Source: Reclinomonas americana ATCC 50394 (taxonomy: Eukaryota > Jakobida > Jakobea > Jakobida). Taken from it: a stretch of 64,000 nucleotides of DNA. The stretch covers positions 240,628 through 304,627 of the forward strand of contig PS015061.1 of NCBI GenBank assembly GCA_048213135.1, given 5' to 3'. A program made the translations under genes and the position numbers. The notes beneath the pieces are model-generated. The model saw only the letters and a program-made list of their open reading frames with translations, was not told the DNA's origin and ran no database searches. Shown one piece after another: positions 13,327-23,490 of the stretch (its first letter is position 1; each line of letters opens with the position of its first letter).

Positions 13327-16221
13327 ATGGCAGCATCCCATCCAGTGGGCGTTCCACTGCCACCAGCACCACCACAAATACCATCGCTGCCATCCATGGC
13401 CAGCCCGCCTCAGCAGCAAGCACCGCCGATCAGTGTCACGCACTCGTCGTCCTCGTCTTCCGCTGCACCACCCGCATCCAACCCCGCCACTGCCGCTGCC
13501 TCGGCCGCTGCAGCCGCTGCAGCCGCCGCAGCCGCCGCCGCCTCGTCGGTGGTCACTCCCACCTCAGCGTTAACTGCGGCCCCGACCATCTCCGTGCTCG
13601 TTGTCGTCTCCTCCTCGCGTGGCCAGCAAGTCGTGCTGCAGTATCCGCCACCACAGGAACCGGCGAGTGGCACCGCCGCAGATGCCGGCACTGCCTCGTC
13701 TGCCTCTGTGCCTGCCAACTCGGCGTCCGCCACCGTCACCGCCGCTGCGTCTGCGACACCCACACCACCTCCGCAACAACAGGCTCCTGCTGCTCCTCCT
13801 CCGCCCCTCACACTCGGGAACGGTGGAGGCGCTGCGTCGGCGGGAGAAGGCGCAGGCGATGGTGATGGTCTGTCTCGCTGCTCTTGTCTGTGTGTGTGTG
13901 TGTGTGCGTGCATCTCTCATCTGTGAGCAGATCATCTGCGCGGACGACGGCATGCTCGACATGCGACGACGGGCTCGAGCTCGCTGCCGTCGGCCTCTGC
14001 TGCGCCGCTGTTGCTGGGCACGGGTGGAGGACCACCGCCGCGGAGAGCCATGCCGGTGACAGTCGATGTTGCGTTGCCCGTGTGGTGTTGTTATTGGTGC
14101 AATCGTCGACTGATCGGCATGTATGTGTGCGTGTGGCAGTCGCCTCTGCCTCAGGACGACGTGCCTGGTGCGTGGTTGGACTCGTCCATGTCACCCAGTC
14201 CATCGCCGTCGCCGGGTGCCTCGCCACTGGTGCCGTCCACGCCCGGCCGAGCCACTGGCTCCTCCCTGTCGCAGAATTCATCGCTCCCACCGCCTTCATC
14301 GACGGCGGCCTCGTCGGCGTCGGCTGTCACCGCTGCAGCCAGCGCCGGTGGTGCGGTGGCAGGTGCTGCCTCGTCTTCTGTGGCGCCTTCGACGTCGTCG
14401 CGACCTGTTAATCTGTCGGCTGTTGCGTGTGGACAGCGAAGGATGTGTTTGTGCGTTGTGCGCTGATTGTCGTGCGCTGCAGACGTCGTTGGACTTGATC
14501 TTTGGCTTGCCTTCGTCGGCCATGTCTGGTCTCCTGTGTCCATCCAAGTCCGCTCTCCTGATGGGCCAGTCGGGGGGCGCTCAGCCGCGTGGTCACATGC
14601 TGCGAATGGAATCACTGATCTTTTTCTGCCTGCCGAGCTCGCTGAAACCGGCTCGCAACGCTCCATCGACCGACATTACGCACTACTCGCTCGTGCTGGC
14701 GTTCCCTCTCCGGCAGTCGCGTGTCCTTTCGGCATCGCTGCGTGCCAACACGAGCCCCGTGCGCGAGATTGCCGAGCGCTACACCAACGTACTCACCTTG
14801 ATTCGCGAGGCACTGCTGCGAGAGCAGATGCGCTGCAACTTTGTGCTGGAGGAGCTCAAGCTGTTGACCACGATTCACGATTCGCACTCGTCGTGGCCTG
14901 CGGTCGTCGAGCACGCACTGGCCAAGAGCGAGTTGGCGCGCGAGTTGGCCGTTTTCCACCGCGTGAGTACAACTCGTCGACGCACGGCTTGTCTCGTGCG
15001 CCACACTTGCCTGACTTTGCGCGTACGCAGTGCCTGTCGGATTCCAATGCCGTGCATCTCGCCGTGAATAACTGGGTTCCGCTGTCGCTGAGATTACCGC
15101 GGCCACTTGATTTCGGTCCACCACGGCCGACTGTCGTGCATGGCGATGGCGGTCTTCACGGCGTGCAGCCACACCTGGCGGTGCTGCTGGAGGACGGTGC
15201 CGCGGAGTTCATGGCGCAGCTCAAGTGCTGCACGCCGATTGTGAAGAAGCTGGTGTCGACTCTGATTCCCTTTCGCACCCTGCAAGAGGTTTGGCACTGA
15301 GCTCATCCTCGTGCTCGTGCGAGTTGAACGGGGGAGCACTCAACTAGGTTGGCGCACACAGCTGGCGACCGAGAACGAGACCAGCGTGGACACCATGTGC
15401 GCTCTCGCTGCACATTTGCGGTACTGGGGACTGGCGCGTCTGTTGACTCGAGTGTCGCGCAACACGCGGTTCCGAGTGGACGGATCGGCGTATGGCGGTG
15501 AAGTGTATCGCATGTTGCACGCGGAGCGTGAACCTGGCGAGGTTGGTGTCGCAGTCGTGGCACTTCTTCCTCTCCCCCTGTTGACGCTGATCCACTCGAT
15601 GTGAGCAGTTTCAGCGGCGATTCTCACGCCTCAACTGGCCGCTCAGTCGCACGCTGCAGCGCTTCTCGGTGACCACGCACTGGATCTTTCACGATCTCTC
15701 GCTCGAACAATTCAACGAGCTGCAAGAGGTGATGTGGTGGCCTCCCTCATCTCTTTTACGTATATGCGTGTGTGCGTCGCTCACTCCTGTTTGCACTCGC
15801 GTGGCAGGCGGTCGTGTGGCTGCTCCAGCGACAGCTGATTCGCCCGGTGTACCGCTACGTGCAGATGCTGTCGAACGACGACGACGACGACATGGACGAC
15901 CATCAGCACGACCCGTACATGCACGTACACCACCACCACCATCACCACCATCACCATCGTCAACGGCACCACCACCACCATCATCACCACCACCATCACG
16001 AGCACCATCATCGACAACGACCACATTTTCATGCACGACCACCTCGGGACTTCCAGCAAGTTGCCGACGCCGATGCCGAGACCTTCCTGCGCCTCAAGCC
16101 GTTCTTCACGGGCGAGTACTCCGTGGACGACATCCTGGCGCAGGTGCATCTGTCGCCAGACGACTTTGAGCGCATCCTCGACACCTATCGCGACCTGCTC
16201 GTGCAGTACGACTTGCAGTGA
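13327..16221 (+). CDS. NPRL3: NPRL3-like GATOR1 subunit
   Basis: GATOR1 component; with NPRL2 and DEPDC5 it restrains TORC1 at the lysosome when amino acids are low. The start is Ala/Pro/Gln-rich low complexity containing a long Ala run. The longin-type segment TISVLVVVSSSRGQQVVLQY follows, matching the NPRL3 opening. After a Ser/Pro/Ala-rich insert come FGLPSSAMSGLLCPSKSAL, TDITHYSLVLAFPLRQS, AERYTNVLTLIREALLREQM, HLAVNNWVPLSLRLP and VWLLQRQLIRP. The C-terminal winged-helix-like end is FTGEYSVDDILAQVHLSPDD with stop at 16219-16221. A His-rich insert (about 15929-16032) sits between the last two blocks. One intron has a GTTGCG donor at 14422, with the frame fixed by LSA joining TSLDLIF. The gene is tandem to the SMCHD1-like gene (89 bp) and convergent with a small minus-strand gene (125 bp). 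Confidence 0.87.
15929..16032 (+). repeat. Polyhistidine-coding CAC/CAT repeat in NPRL3
   Basis: A run of mixed CAC and CAT codons encodes about 30 His residues broken by a few Arg, Gln and Glu. The mixed synonymous codons argue against a recent pure trinucleotide expansion. It lies in the low-complexity linker before the NPRL3 C-terminal domain. Confidence 0.85.
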
Positions 16222-16346
16222 ACTTGCTTCTCATTCAATCACGTCGTCGAAGAATGTGGGGAATCCTGTCGCGTGTTTTGTGTGTGAGTGAAAGGGAGAG
16301 AGGGCAGACAGAGGCGAGAAGTAGGCAACAAGCGCACCTGTGGTCG

Positions 16347-16695
16347 TCACACCCTCGCCGAGCATGCGCACTTGCGTGCGAAACGATCTGCGCACAAAAG
16401 GGAATGAGTGATCTCATCAATGCACTCACAGTGAAGGATGCCTGCGTGACTCAACCTCTCCACTGCACGCTGTGGATTGGCAATGAGCGACACTGCTGGT
16501 GGGCGCACAAGTTGCGTGCTGCACACACATACACACACGCGCGTGGGTGATCACCAAACAGCTATGTGAAGAGAGAGAGAGAGAGACAACTCACGTGTGT
16601 GGAAGAGGACCGGCCACCACTTGCTTCCACCAGCTCCACGCAAACACAGCACTGATGAGCGTCCACAACAGACCACTGCTCACATCAATCTTCAT
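16347..16695 (-). CDS. Small single-pass membrane protein, 76 aa, three exons
   Basis: Not recognised. Three exons (16695-16595, 16518-16430, 16387-16347) join in frame with GTGAGT donors twice and GTGTGCAG and GTGCGCAG acceptors. The product is 76 residues. It starts MKIDVSSGLLWTLISAVFAW, giving one hydrophobic segment at about residues 8-22. A Pro-containing hydrophilic part follows, and the end is basic and Cys-containing. The start lies 69 bp beyond the RTF1 stop on the same strand; the stop is 125 bp from the convergent NPRL3 end. Support is the coherent splicing rather than homology, so it could still be part of the RTF1 3' UTR. Confidence 0.45.
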
Positions 16696-16764
16696 CCCTC
16701 GCGCAGACAGACACACAAGTTGTCGATTGATTCATTGAATAGATGTGATGACGCGCTGCTGTGC

Positions 16765-19283
16765 TCAGACGGCGGCCTTCGAGGAGACATCGGTGCGACA
16801 CCGCCGGTGCTCATCAATGAGCTTCTGACCGCGACGGCCGAACGCTGGGATGTAGACCTTGCCGGTGACGCTGTGTGGCAGCGTGAACGAGCTGGAGCCG
16901 GCCTGTGGGCGCATGTGCCCACGCAGCAGCGCCTTCAGGGTCGACGACAGGTGGTGTGTGGCATCGGTGGCGGGACGATCGGCATCCGAGGCCGACGACT
17001 CGTCATCCTCCAGAGAGCCCTTGCCCGCCAGCTTTTTCCTGCGCGTGTCGGGAGGGGGTGAGCGGCGAGGAGCAGGTGAGAGATGGAAAAAGTATAGCAG
17101 TGAATGAACCTGCGGATCTTTTCGCGCTGCCTGTCGACCTCGGCGGCATCCATACCCGGCTGGAACAGCACGTCGGTGGCCGACGTCGCGCTTGCCTTTT
17201 TCACCTGCAAGCGATCCATCAGTCTGCCTGTCACTGACCACGAGTTCGCGTCAGCAACCGTACCTTGGCAAAATTACGCTGGTTCAGCCGCGCCATGTTG
17301 CGCGCCGCAATGTCGATGCGCTTCTCGTCGTCAACGTTGATGCGCTTCTCAATCTCATCCAGCTGTGCCTCAATCTCGGCCACTGTGCACAACCAACCGA
17401 ATGTCAAGGTGAACAGCATGAATCATGACAGATGGAGGAAGGCAGGCAGCAAGCAGAAAAGGATATCTTGTGCGATTGCCCTGCGACTCGGCCTCCACGA
17501 GCTGACGCTCGAGTTGTGCCTTTTGTGTCACCAAGTCCTCCTTCTGACCACCGAATCGCCGGCGCCTCTCAATCTTCTTGTTGACCTCGGCCTGCACGCC
17601 AAATGATCCAAGTAAAAGATGAGTCGTCGAGAGGGAGAGAGTGAATGCGGTCGGGAAGCGAGGCGACGCAACGGCAGTGAGTGGTCTGGTGGTCTCCGCC
17701 TTGATGTGATTCACCTTCTTCTCCACATCGCTCTCGCTCGGGACGCGACCGTCGGACCGCACATGCGAGAGCCAGAAGCTGAACTCACTCTGCGCACGAC
17801 CATGAGCAGGGAGACGACGAACACAGCAGAGCAATTTGACAGCGCACATCGGTGAACGGCGCATTGGAGAGCTGGTCCAGGCGAAACTCCTTGACGTCGG
17901 CAATACGCAGCGCCAGCTTGCGGTTCGTGTACACCACCGATCCACTCGACGCATTCAGCTTGTACGTGGTCTCCTTTTCTCTCACCTCTGCACGCGCATC
18001 GTGAGCTCGGGGGTGAGGAACAATGCACTCGATCAAGTCTGCTCACCGTCGACCACACACAGACGATACACACGCTTGCCGGCGTTCTCGCCGATAATCA
18101 CACGGACCACACAACCGGGGATCACCAGCGGCGCCCACGGCTCCTCAATCCACGCCTCAACCTGAGAGCGCGTGAGGAACAGGCGTTCCACTCGACGACG
18201 AATCACCTCGTCGGGCTGCCGGCGGGCACGGAGAGTGAGCGTACGCCACACGCATGAACAATATCAACAACAAAAGCACAGCAGACCTCGTACGCCTGCT
18301 GATCGTGCGCCTCTCCATCGTGGTAATCGACCTCCATGCGTGCAGCAGGCGCGGGTCGTGCCGACGAGCGGGAAGAGGACTGCACGCATCGTGAGCACTC
18401 TTTTTGATGAAGGCCCAACCACAATCCACAGACACACCTTGCGACCAACATACTCGTCCTCCTCGTCGGCCACCTCCTCGTCGGGCTCATCCGCTCGCAT
18501 ACGCGAATAGTCCTCCTCGTCCTCATCGTACTCAATCACCGTCGCCGTCTTGCGTCGCTTTCGCTCCGCCGCGGCCTTGGCGCGATCCTTCTTCTTGCGC
18601 TCCTCGTCACGTTGCTTCCCTGCACACCACACCACCCTCAGTGCCACAGTGGGCAAACACGCTCAAGTCAGACACACGTCGCAACTCCTCGCAATCTTGT
18701 CGCGATACTTGTTCTCATGCTGCTGCTTCCGGCGCTGATACTGCTCCCGCAGACGATCCAGCTCGTCGAAACGATCAAGAAGGATCTCTTCGCGCTCGAG
18801 CTCACTCATGTGCAACAGACTGCACGCACAGAAACAAACGTCAGTCTCTCACTGAGAACGAGCGCGCGTTTTCACACACACTCACCGATTGCGATCTGCA
18901 TCGTCAATGAAACCGTCGCGATCGTACGGCGGCACAAACTCCTCCAGCTCGCTCATGTCAGACTCGCTGAGAGAGCAAGAAGAGAGTGAGCGAGTGAGCG
19001 AGTGTCAACTCTGACAAAGACAACTTGCTGACCTCTGCTCTCCATCCTCTGCATCGTCGTCCTCGCGAGGTCGCTATAGGCACGCACAGAGGCATGTGTG
19101 AGAGTGAGAGAGAGAGACAGAGAGAGTGGCATGCAACAGACAGACAAGCGCGCGCACCTTGCGTGACTTGGCCGCCGCCGGCTGCACAACATATGCTCAG
19201 TCTGTGCACAGGCACGAGACCAGAGACAGCACACACACCTTGTCAAACATGCTTTCGACTGCATCGAGCCACTCTTCGTCCAT
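16765..19283 (-). CDS. RTF1: RTF1-like Paf1 complex subunit with Plus3 domain
   Basis: Transcription elongation factor of the Paf1 complex; its Plus3 domain binds Spt5 and another region supports H2B ubiquitylation. It starts MDEEWLDAVESMFDK, then an acidic/basic part with MSELEEFVPPYDRDGFIDDA. The RTF1 helix MSELEREEILLDRFDELDRL follows, then a Lys/Arg-rich stretch (RDEERKKKDRAKAAAERKRR) and an acidic stretch. The Plus3 domain runs from EVIRRRVERLFLTRSQVEAW through VVRVIIGENAGKRVYRL to KLALRIADVKEFRLDQLSN and EFSFWLSHVRSDGRVPSESD. C-terminal coiled coil (KKIERRRRFGGQKEDLVTQ, then EIEAQLDEIEKRINVDDEKR) and NMARLNQRNFAKV come last. The stop is at 16765. Many short introns; one uses a GTTGCG donor at 18685. 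It is divergent from WTAP across 339 bp. Confidence 0.9.
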
Positions 19284-19622
19284 GGTTGCAAACACTGTGT
19301 GTTTCATTGATTGGGCGTCTGCACTTTTATTTCATCTCGTTGCTTGCGACTTCTGCGCAAAAGTTCCTCTCTCTCTCCCGCCACATTGAGCGTGCGTGAG
19401 AAGAGCACAGAGCAGCGCGCTCATGTCGGCACCAGCTGTTGCGTCTTGCGTTTTGTGTGCAATGTCGCGCTTACTTTTGCCTCACTCTCACTCTCTTGTT
19501 CCTCTGCACGCGCGTGTTAGGGACGTGATGGTATTGCGTGTGTGCATGCATGTGTGTGTGTGTGCGTGTGTGTTCTGTCTCATTGTGTGTGCGCGCGCAC
19601 AGGGAATCGCCATGAAGATCGG
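19284..19622. promoter_or_regulatory. Divergent RTF1/WTAP intergenic region
   Basis: These 339 bp separate two divergent start codons. Visible content is a CT-rich tract near 19366-19380 and a (TG)n/(GC) tract at about 19552-19600. The latter ends in GCGCGCACAG just before the WTAP start, which could be the acceptor of an intron in the 5' UTR. No TATA box or known operator is recognised. Confidence 0.4.
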
Positions 19623-21164
19623 ATGATGCGAAAGCGGTCGTCGCCGCCTCGTCACGCGGCACCGAGCACTGAGGAGCCGCCACGCAAGCGACGTGCAGGG
19701 TATGTGTGCACCCCTCCTCCCTCCTCTCTCTCTCTCTCTCTCCCCTTTACACATTGTTCATTGGATTTCCGTGGCAGTGGCGACGAGATGGTGAGCAAGC
19801 CATCTGCTTCTTCGGCGGCGGCAGCGGCAGCAGCAGTGACGGGCAGCACGTATCGTGAGGCGTGTGAGTTGGCCATGCAGGCGCTGCGCGTGCAAGGGCC
19901 TGATGATCTGGTGAAAGTGGTGCGACGCATGCAGCGAGACAACGCTGCGCGGGATCGCCGTGTGCGGCGGCTGACGGCGGAACTGATGGTTCGTCGGCAG
20001 CGGAGTACGTGGTTGCGGGCGAGAGAGACGCGACAGCTGTCGCTGGATCCGCTGGTGTCGCAGGCGTTTACGCGGTTACGGGCCAAGCACGATGAGCTGC
20101 AGAAGGAGCTGACGGCCTCGCGAGAGGAGCTGGAGGTGGCCAAGGTGGACTGGCAGAATTATGCGGCCAACGCCACTGGCATGCGTCTGGTGGCCAAGCT
20201 GCAGGCGGTGCGGGCGGAGAACAAGGAGCTGGGCGACCAGTTGAAGGCGACCGAGGCGCGTCTCAAGGAGGAGCTGGCGCTGCAGAAGCTGTTGGCGGAA
20301 CAGCTGCGTGATTCGCTGGCCGAGTCTCACGAATACGTGTTCCAGTTGGATGAAGAGGTGCGCACGATGGACGCCACCATCGCATTGCTTCGTCGACAGC
20401 TGCGCGACACACGCCAGCAGCTCCGTGCGCACCAGCAGGGAGGCCACGTGGTGACGGCAGATGACGGCGAGAAGGCGCCCAGCACTACCGCCACGAGTGC
20501 CACCACCACCACCACTGCCACGACCCCCACCTCTGCCGCTGCGGGCGAGGCGGCTGGTGAATCACAGTCACCAATGGCACCGGTGGTTGTGGTTGAGCAG
20601 GCTGTCAGTGAACGGTTTGAGGTCGCAGACGAGGACGAGGAGATGGAGGAGCAGCAACAGCAGCGTCAACAAAATCTGCTGCAGCATTTCGACATTCACG
20701 CACACGGTGGCATTACGCCTGACTTGGACGACGATGCGGAAGAGGGGGACAACGAGGACGGCGAAGAGGGTTCGTTCCCGCCGCCGGAGGCGCCGCACCG
20801 TGAACGACGTGACGAGTCCGAGAGACCGTATTACGCCAACGTAGACGACGAAGATAACGATGGAGGTAATGGTGGTGATGACGACGACGACGACGATGAC
20901 GACGGTGGGGACCAAGCGATGATGGAGGGCGAGCAAGCAGAGGATGATGAACTGGCCGACTTTGATCAGCCAGAGACGGGCGATCTGGACGACGAGGTGG
21001 GAGCGGCGTATGGCGCACCCGACGTGCACTTCCGCGACCGCGAGGAGTACCAGACGCACGACTACGACGACGAGGAAGATGCTGGCGTCGATCCCGACTT
21101 TATCGCCGACGACGAGGGCAAGCCACCGTCACCGTCGCCCGTAGAAAACGACAATCAAGAGTAG
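19623..21164 (+). CDS. WTAP: WTAP-like m6A methyltransferase regulatory subunit
   Basis: WTAP/FL(2)D anchors the METTL3-METTL14 mRNA m6A methyltransferase in nuclear speckles and affects splicing. Two exons (intron 19700-19777, GTATGT...GGCAG) encode 487 residues. The N-terminus is basic (MMRKRSSPPRHAAPSTEEPP, then RKRRAG). The conserved coiled coil contains WQNYAANATGMRLVAKLQ, ENKELGDQLKATEARLKEEL, ALQKLLAEQLRDSLAESHEY and VFQLDEEVRTMDATIALLRR, followed by QLRDTRQQL, all in the WTAP order. From about residue 310 the tail is dominated by Asp/Glu runs, much more acidic than the animal tail. The ATG at 19623 is chosen because upstream in-frame sequence is GT-repeat. The 71-bp gap to WRAP73 is very short for a tandem pair. 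Confidence 0.88.
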   Translation: MMRKRSSPPRHAAPSTEEPPRKRRAGYVCTPPPSSLSLSLPFTHCSLDFRGSGDEMVSKPSASSAAAAAAAVTGSTYREACELAMQALRVQGPDDLVKVVRRMQRDNAARDRRVRRLTAELMVRRQRSTWLRARETRQLSLDPLVSQAFTRLRAKHDELQKELTASREELEVAKVDWQNYAANATGMRLVAKLQAVRAENKELGDQLKATEARLKEELALQKLLAEQLRDSLAESHEYVFQLDEEVRTMDATIALLRRQLRDTRQQLRAHQQGGHVVTADDGEKAPSTTATSATTTTTATTPTSAAAGEAAGESQSPMAPVVVVEQAVSERFEVADEDEEMEEQQQQRQQNLLQHFDIHAHGGITPDLDDDAEEGDNEDGEEGSFPPPEAPHRERRDESERPYYANVDDEDNDGGNGGDDDDDDDDDGGDQAMMEGEQAEDDELADFDQPETGDLDDEVGAAYGAPDVHFRDREEYQTHDYDDEEDAGVDPDFIADDEGKPPSPSPVENDNQE

Positions 21165-21234
21165 ATGTATAGTAAACAAAATTTGGCGCCAAAAATCTCA
21201 TCATCGCTGCGTCTTTCGATCCGTCTTTCTGCGC

Positions 21235-23292
21235 ATGGAGCTCAGCTTCTCTGACGCCGTCGCCGGCGGCAGTGACACGTGTGCTGTGTCACCCGATGGC
21301 AAGTTCATCGCCGCCTGCGCCAAGTACAAGCTGATTGTGCGCGATGTCGACAAGCTGGAGGTGTGTTTGCACTGTGGGAGAGAGCGAGGGAGAGAGACTG
21401 ACACACTCTGCATGCCCGCAGATCATTGCACTGTGGCAGTGCGACGACGCCATTCGGCGACTGGAGTGGTCGTGCGACTCCAAGTACATTCTGTGTGGCC
21501 AGTACAAGCGCGGTCTTGTGCAGGTGAAGACAGTCACTCTCTCACACACTCATACCGCCCTGCTGGCCTCACTCACTCACATGTGCACAGGTGTTCTCAC
21601 TGGAGGATCCCACATGGAACTGCCGCATCGATGAGGGACCAGCGGGTCTCACGCACTCACGATGGAGCCCTGATGGACGTCACATTCTCAACGTTGCAGA
21701 CTTCCAGGTGTGCATACACTGCGGGTGAGACTGTGCGTATGTGCATGAGTGAGTGCTCACGCGACGCACAGTTGCGAGTCAGCGTGTGGAGTCTCCTGGA
21801 CAAGTCGGTGCGATACATTCAGTATCCCAAGTTCTCTTCGCACGGTGCGTGTGTGCCTCGAAGACTAGATGGGAGACAGCCAGTGAGTGTGTTGGTGGTG
21901 AGAGAAGTGTTGATCTCGTGTGCCACAGGTCTCGATTTCTCACCCAATGGCGAGTACATGGCGCTTGCCAAGCGACAAGACTGCAAGGATTTCGTCGGTA
22001 TCGTGTCGACAAAGACGTGGGATGTGGTCAACGTTGCGCGTTCTTGGTGTGGGCGCGCGCGCGCGTTGTAGTGGTCAGCTCTCTCACCGCGTAGCCACAG
22101 ACATTCAATGTCGAGACGCGTGACCTGGCCGACTTGCGATGGAGCCCCGACGGTTCTTCGATTTGCGTGTGGGACACAGTGCTGGAGTATCGCATTCTGG
22201 TGTACTTGATGAATGGAACGCGTGTGGCGCGCTATGCGGCCTACGAGGATGCGCTGGGCATCAAGAACATTGCGTGGAGTCCGTCACTGAAGTTGCTGGC
22301 GATCGGCAGCTACGACCACAAGGTGCGCAAATCCCATCGTCGCCCCGCCCGTTCGTGTCTGCCTGGACTGACGTGTGTTTGTGTGTGTTGTTTCCAGATT
22401 CGCGTGCTTAACAACGTCTCATGGAAGCCGCTGGCAGAACTGGAGCACACTCCGACGGCGGTGCCCTCAACTGCAGTTGGGCGCCACACATATACTTATG
22501 TATGTCTGGGTGTGTGTGCTTACTCTCGTGCCCTGTCGCAGATGATTTTCCGTGAGCAAGAAAGAGCTGCACCCCCGGAGAGCGCATTCCTCGCCGGTGA
22601 CGCGCCGGAGTCTTCGGCTCCGACAACAAGCACGGAATGTTTGTGTGCACCACTACTTGCCCGACAAAAAATACCGAATGCTTGCTATTGTTGACGATTC
22701 CTCCTGTGCAGACGTCATTGATTCCTCGCCAGCTGCGCTGCGGCTCCGGGAGGTGCAGGCCGACAAGGTGTTGTCGCGCCTTGGTGTCGGTACTCTGTTG
22801 TGGAGCCCAGACGCCCGCTTGCTGTGCGCCAGAAACGGTTTGCACGTTTGTATGGGGGTGCTCGATATTGGGGTACTCAACAGCGAGCTGTTCGCGAACG
22901 CAGACAACATGCCTGAAGCTGTCTGGGTGTGGGATATGACCACACTCACACTGCTGGCGGTGCTCGTTCACTTGGCGCCAGTGAGGAGCATGTCATGGGA
23001 CCCCATCGCTCGAGAGGGTCGCCACCGCCTTGCGCTGTGTGCCGGCGGACCGCGTGTGTACCTGTGGACCGAGGAAGCGGCGACATGCGTCGACCTGCCC
23101 GAGAGTTGCGTTTGTGTGCCACGTGTATGCACGGTAGCTGAAAGCGGCGATCATCTAATCGCATCGCATGTGTGCTGCTTGCGGCGAGCAGCTTCCATCA
23201 GTGCACAGGAAGTGGCGTGGGGTCCGGACGGTCGCCATTTTTCCATTGCAGATCGCGAACGATTCTGCCTGTGTTACACAGACGGCTCGTGA
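21235..23292 (+). CDS. WRAP73: WRAP73 (WDR8)-like WD40 protein
   Basis: WRAP73/Wdr8 family protein; family members act at centrosomes, centriolar satellites or spindle pole bodies in microtubule minus-end anchoring. It starts [20 protein letters not shown] with [19 protein letters not shown]. Diagnostic blocks follow: [115 protein letters not shown] and [15 protein letters not shown]. About ten introns interrupt it. Two use GTTGCG donors (22033 joining VVN to TFNVETRDL; 23105 joining DLPE to SISAQEVAW through a split codon). The exon after 22400 is interrupted by several small introns whose edges I did not fix. The family is clear. Confidence 0.9.
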
Positions 23293-23490
23293 GACCCGCT
23301 GGTGCGTGTGATGGCTTCTTCAGTGTAAAAGTTGCGCCGGTTTGAGTGATACAGGTTCTTGGAATTTTCTCGGCGGAGTTTGTTCGACTTTGCAGACTGC
23401 GCTGTGAGCGAAAGCCACGTGCCAACAAGTTGTAGTGTTTCGTCGTTAGGCAGTGCTGTGTGAGAGAGAGGGGGGGAACGTGCCGAAGAG

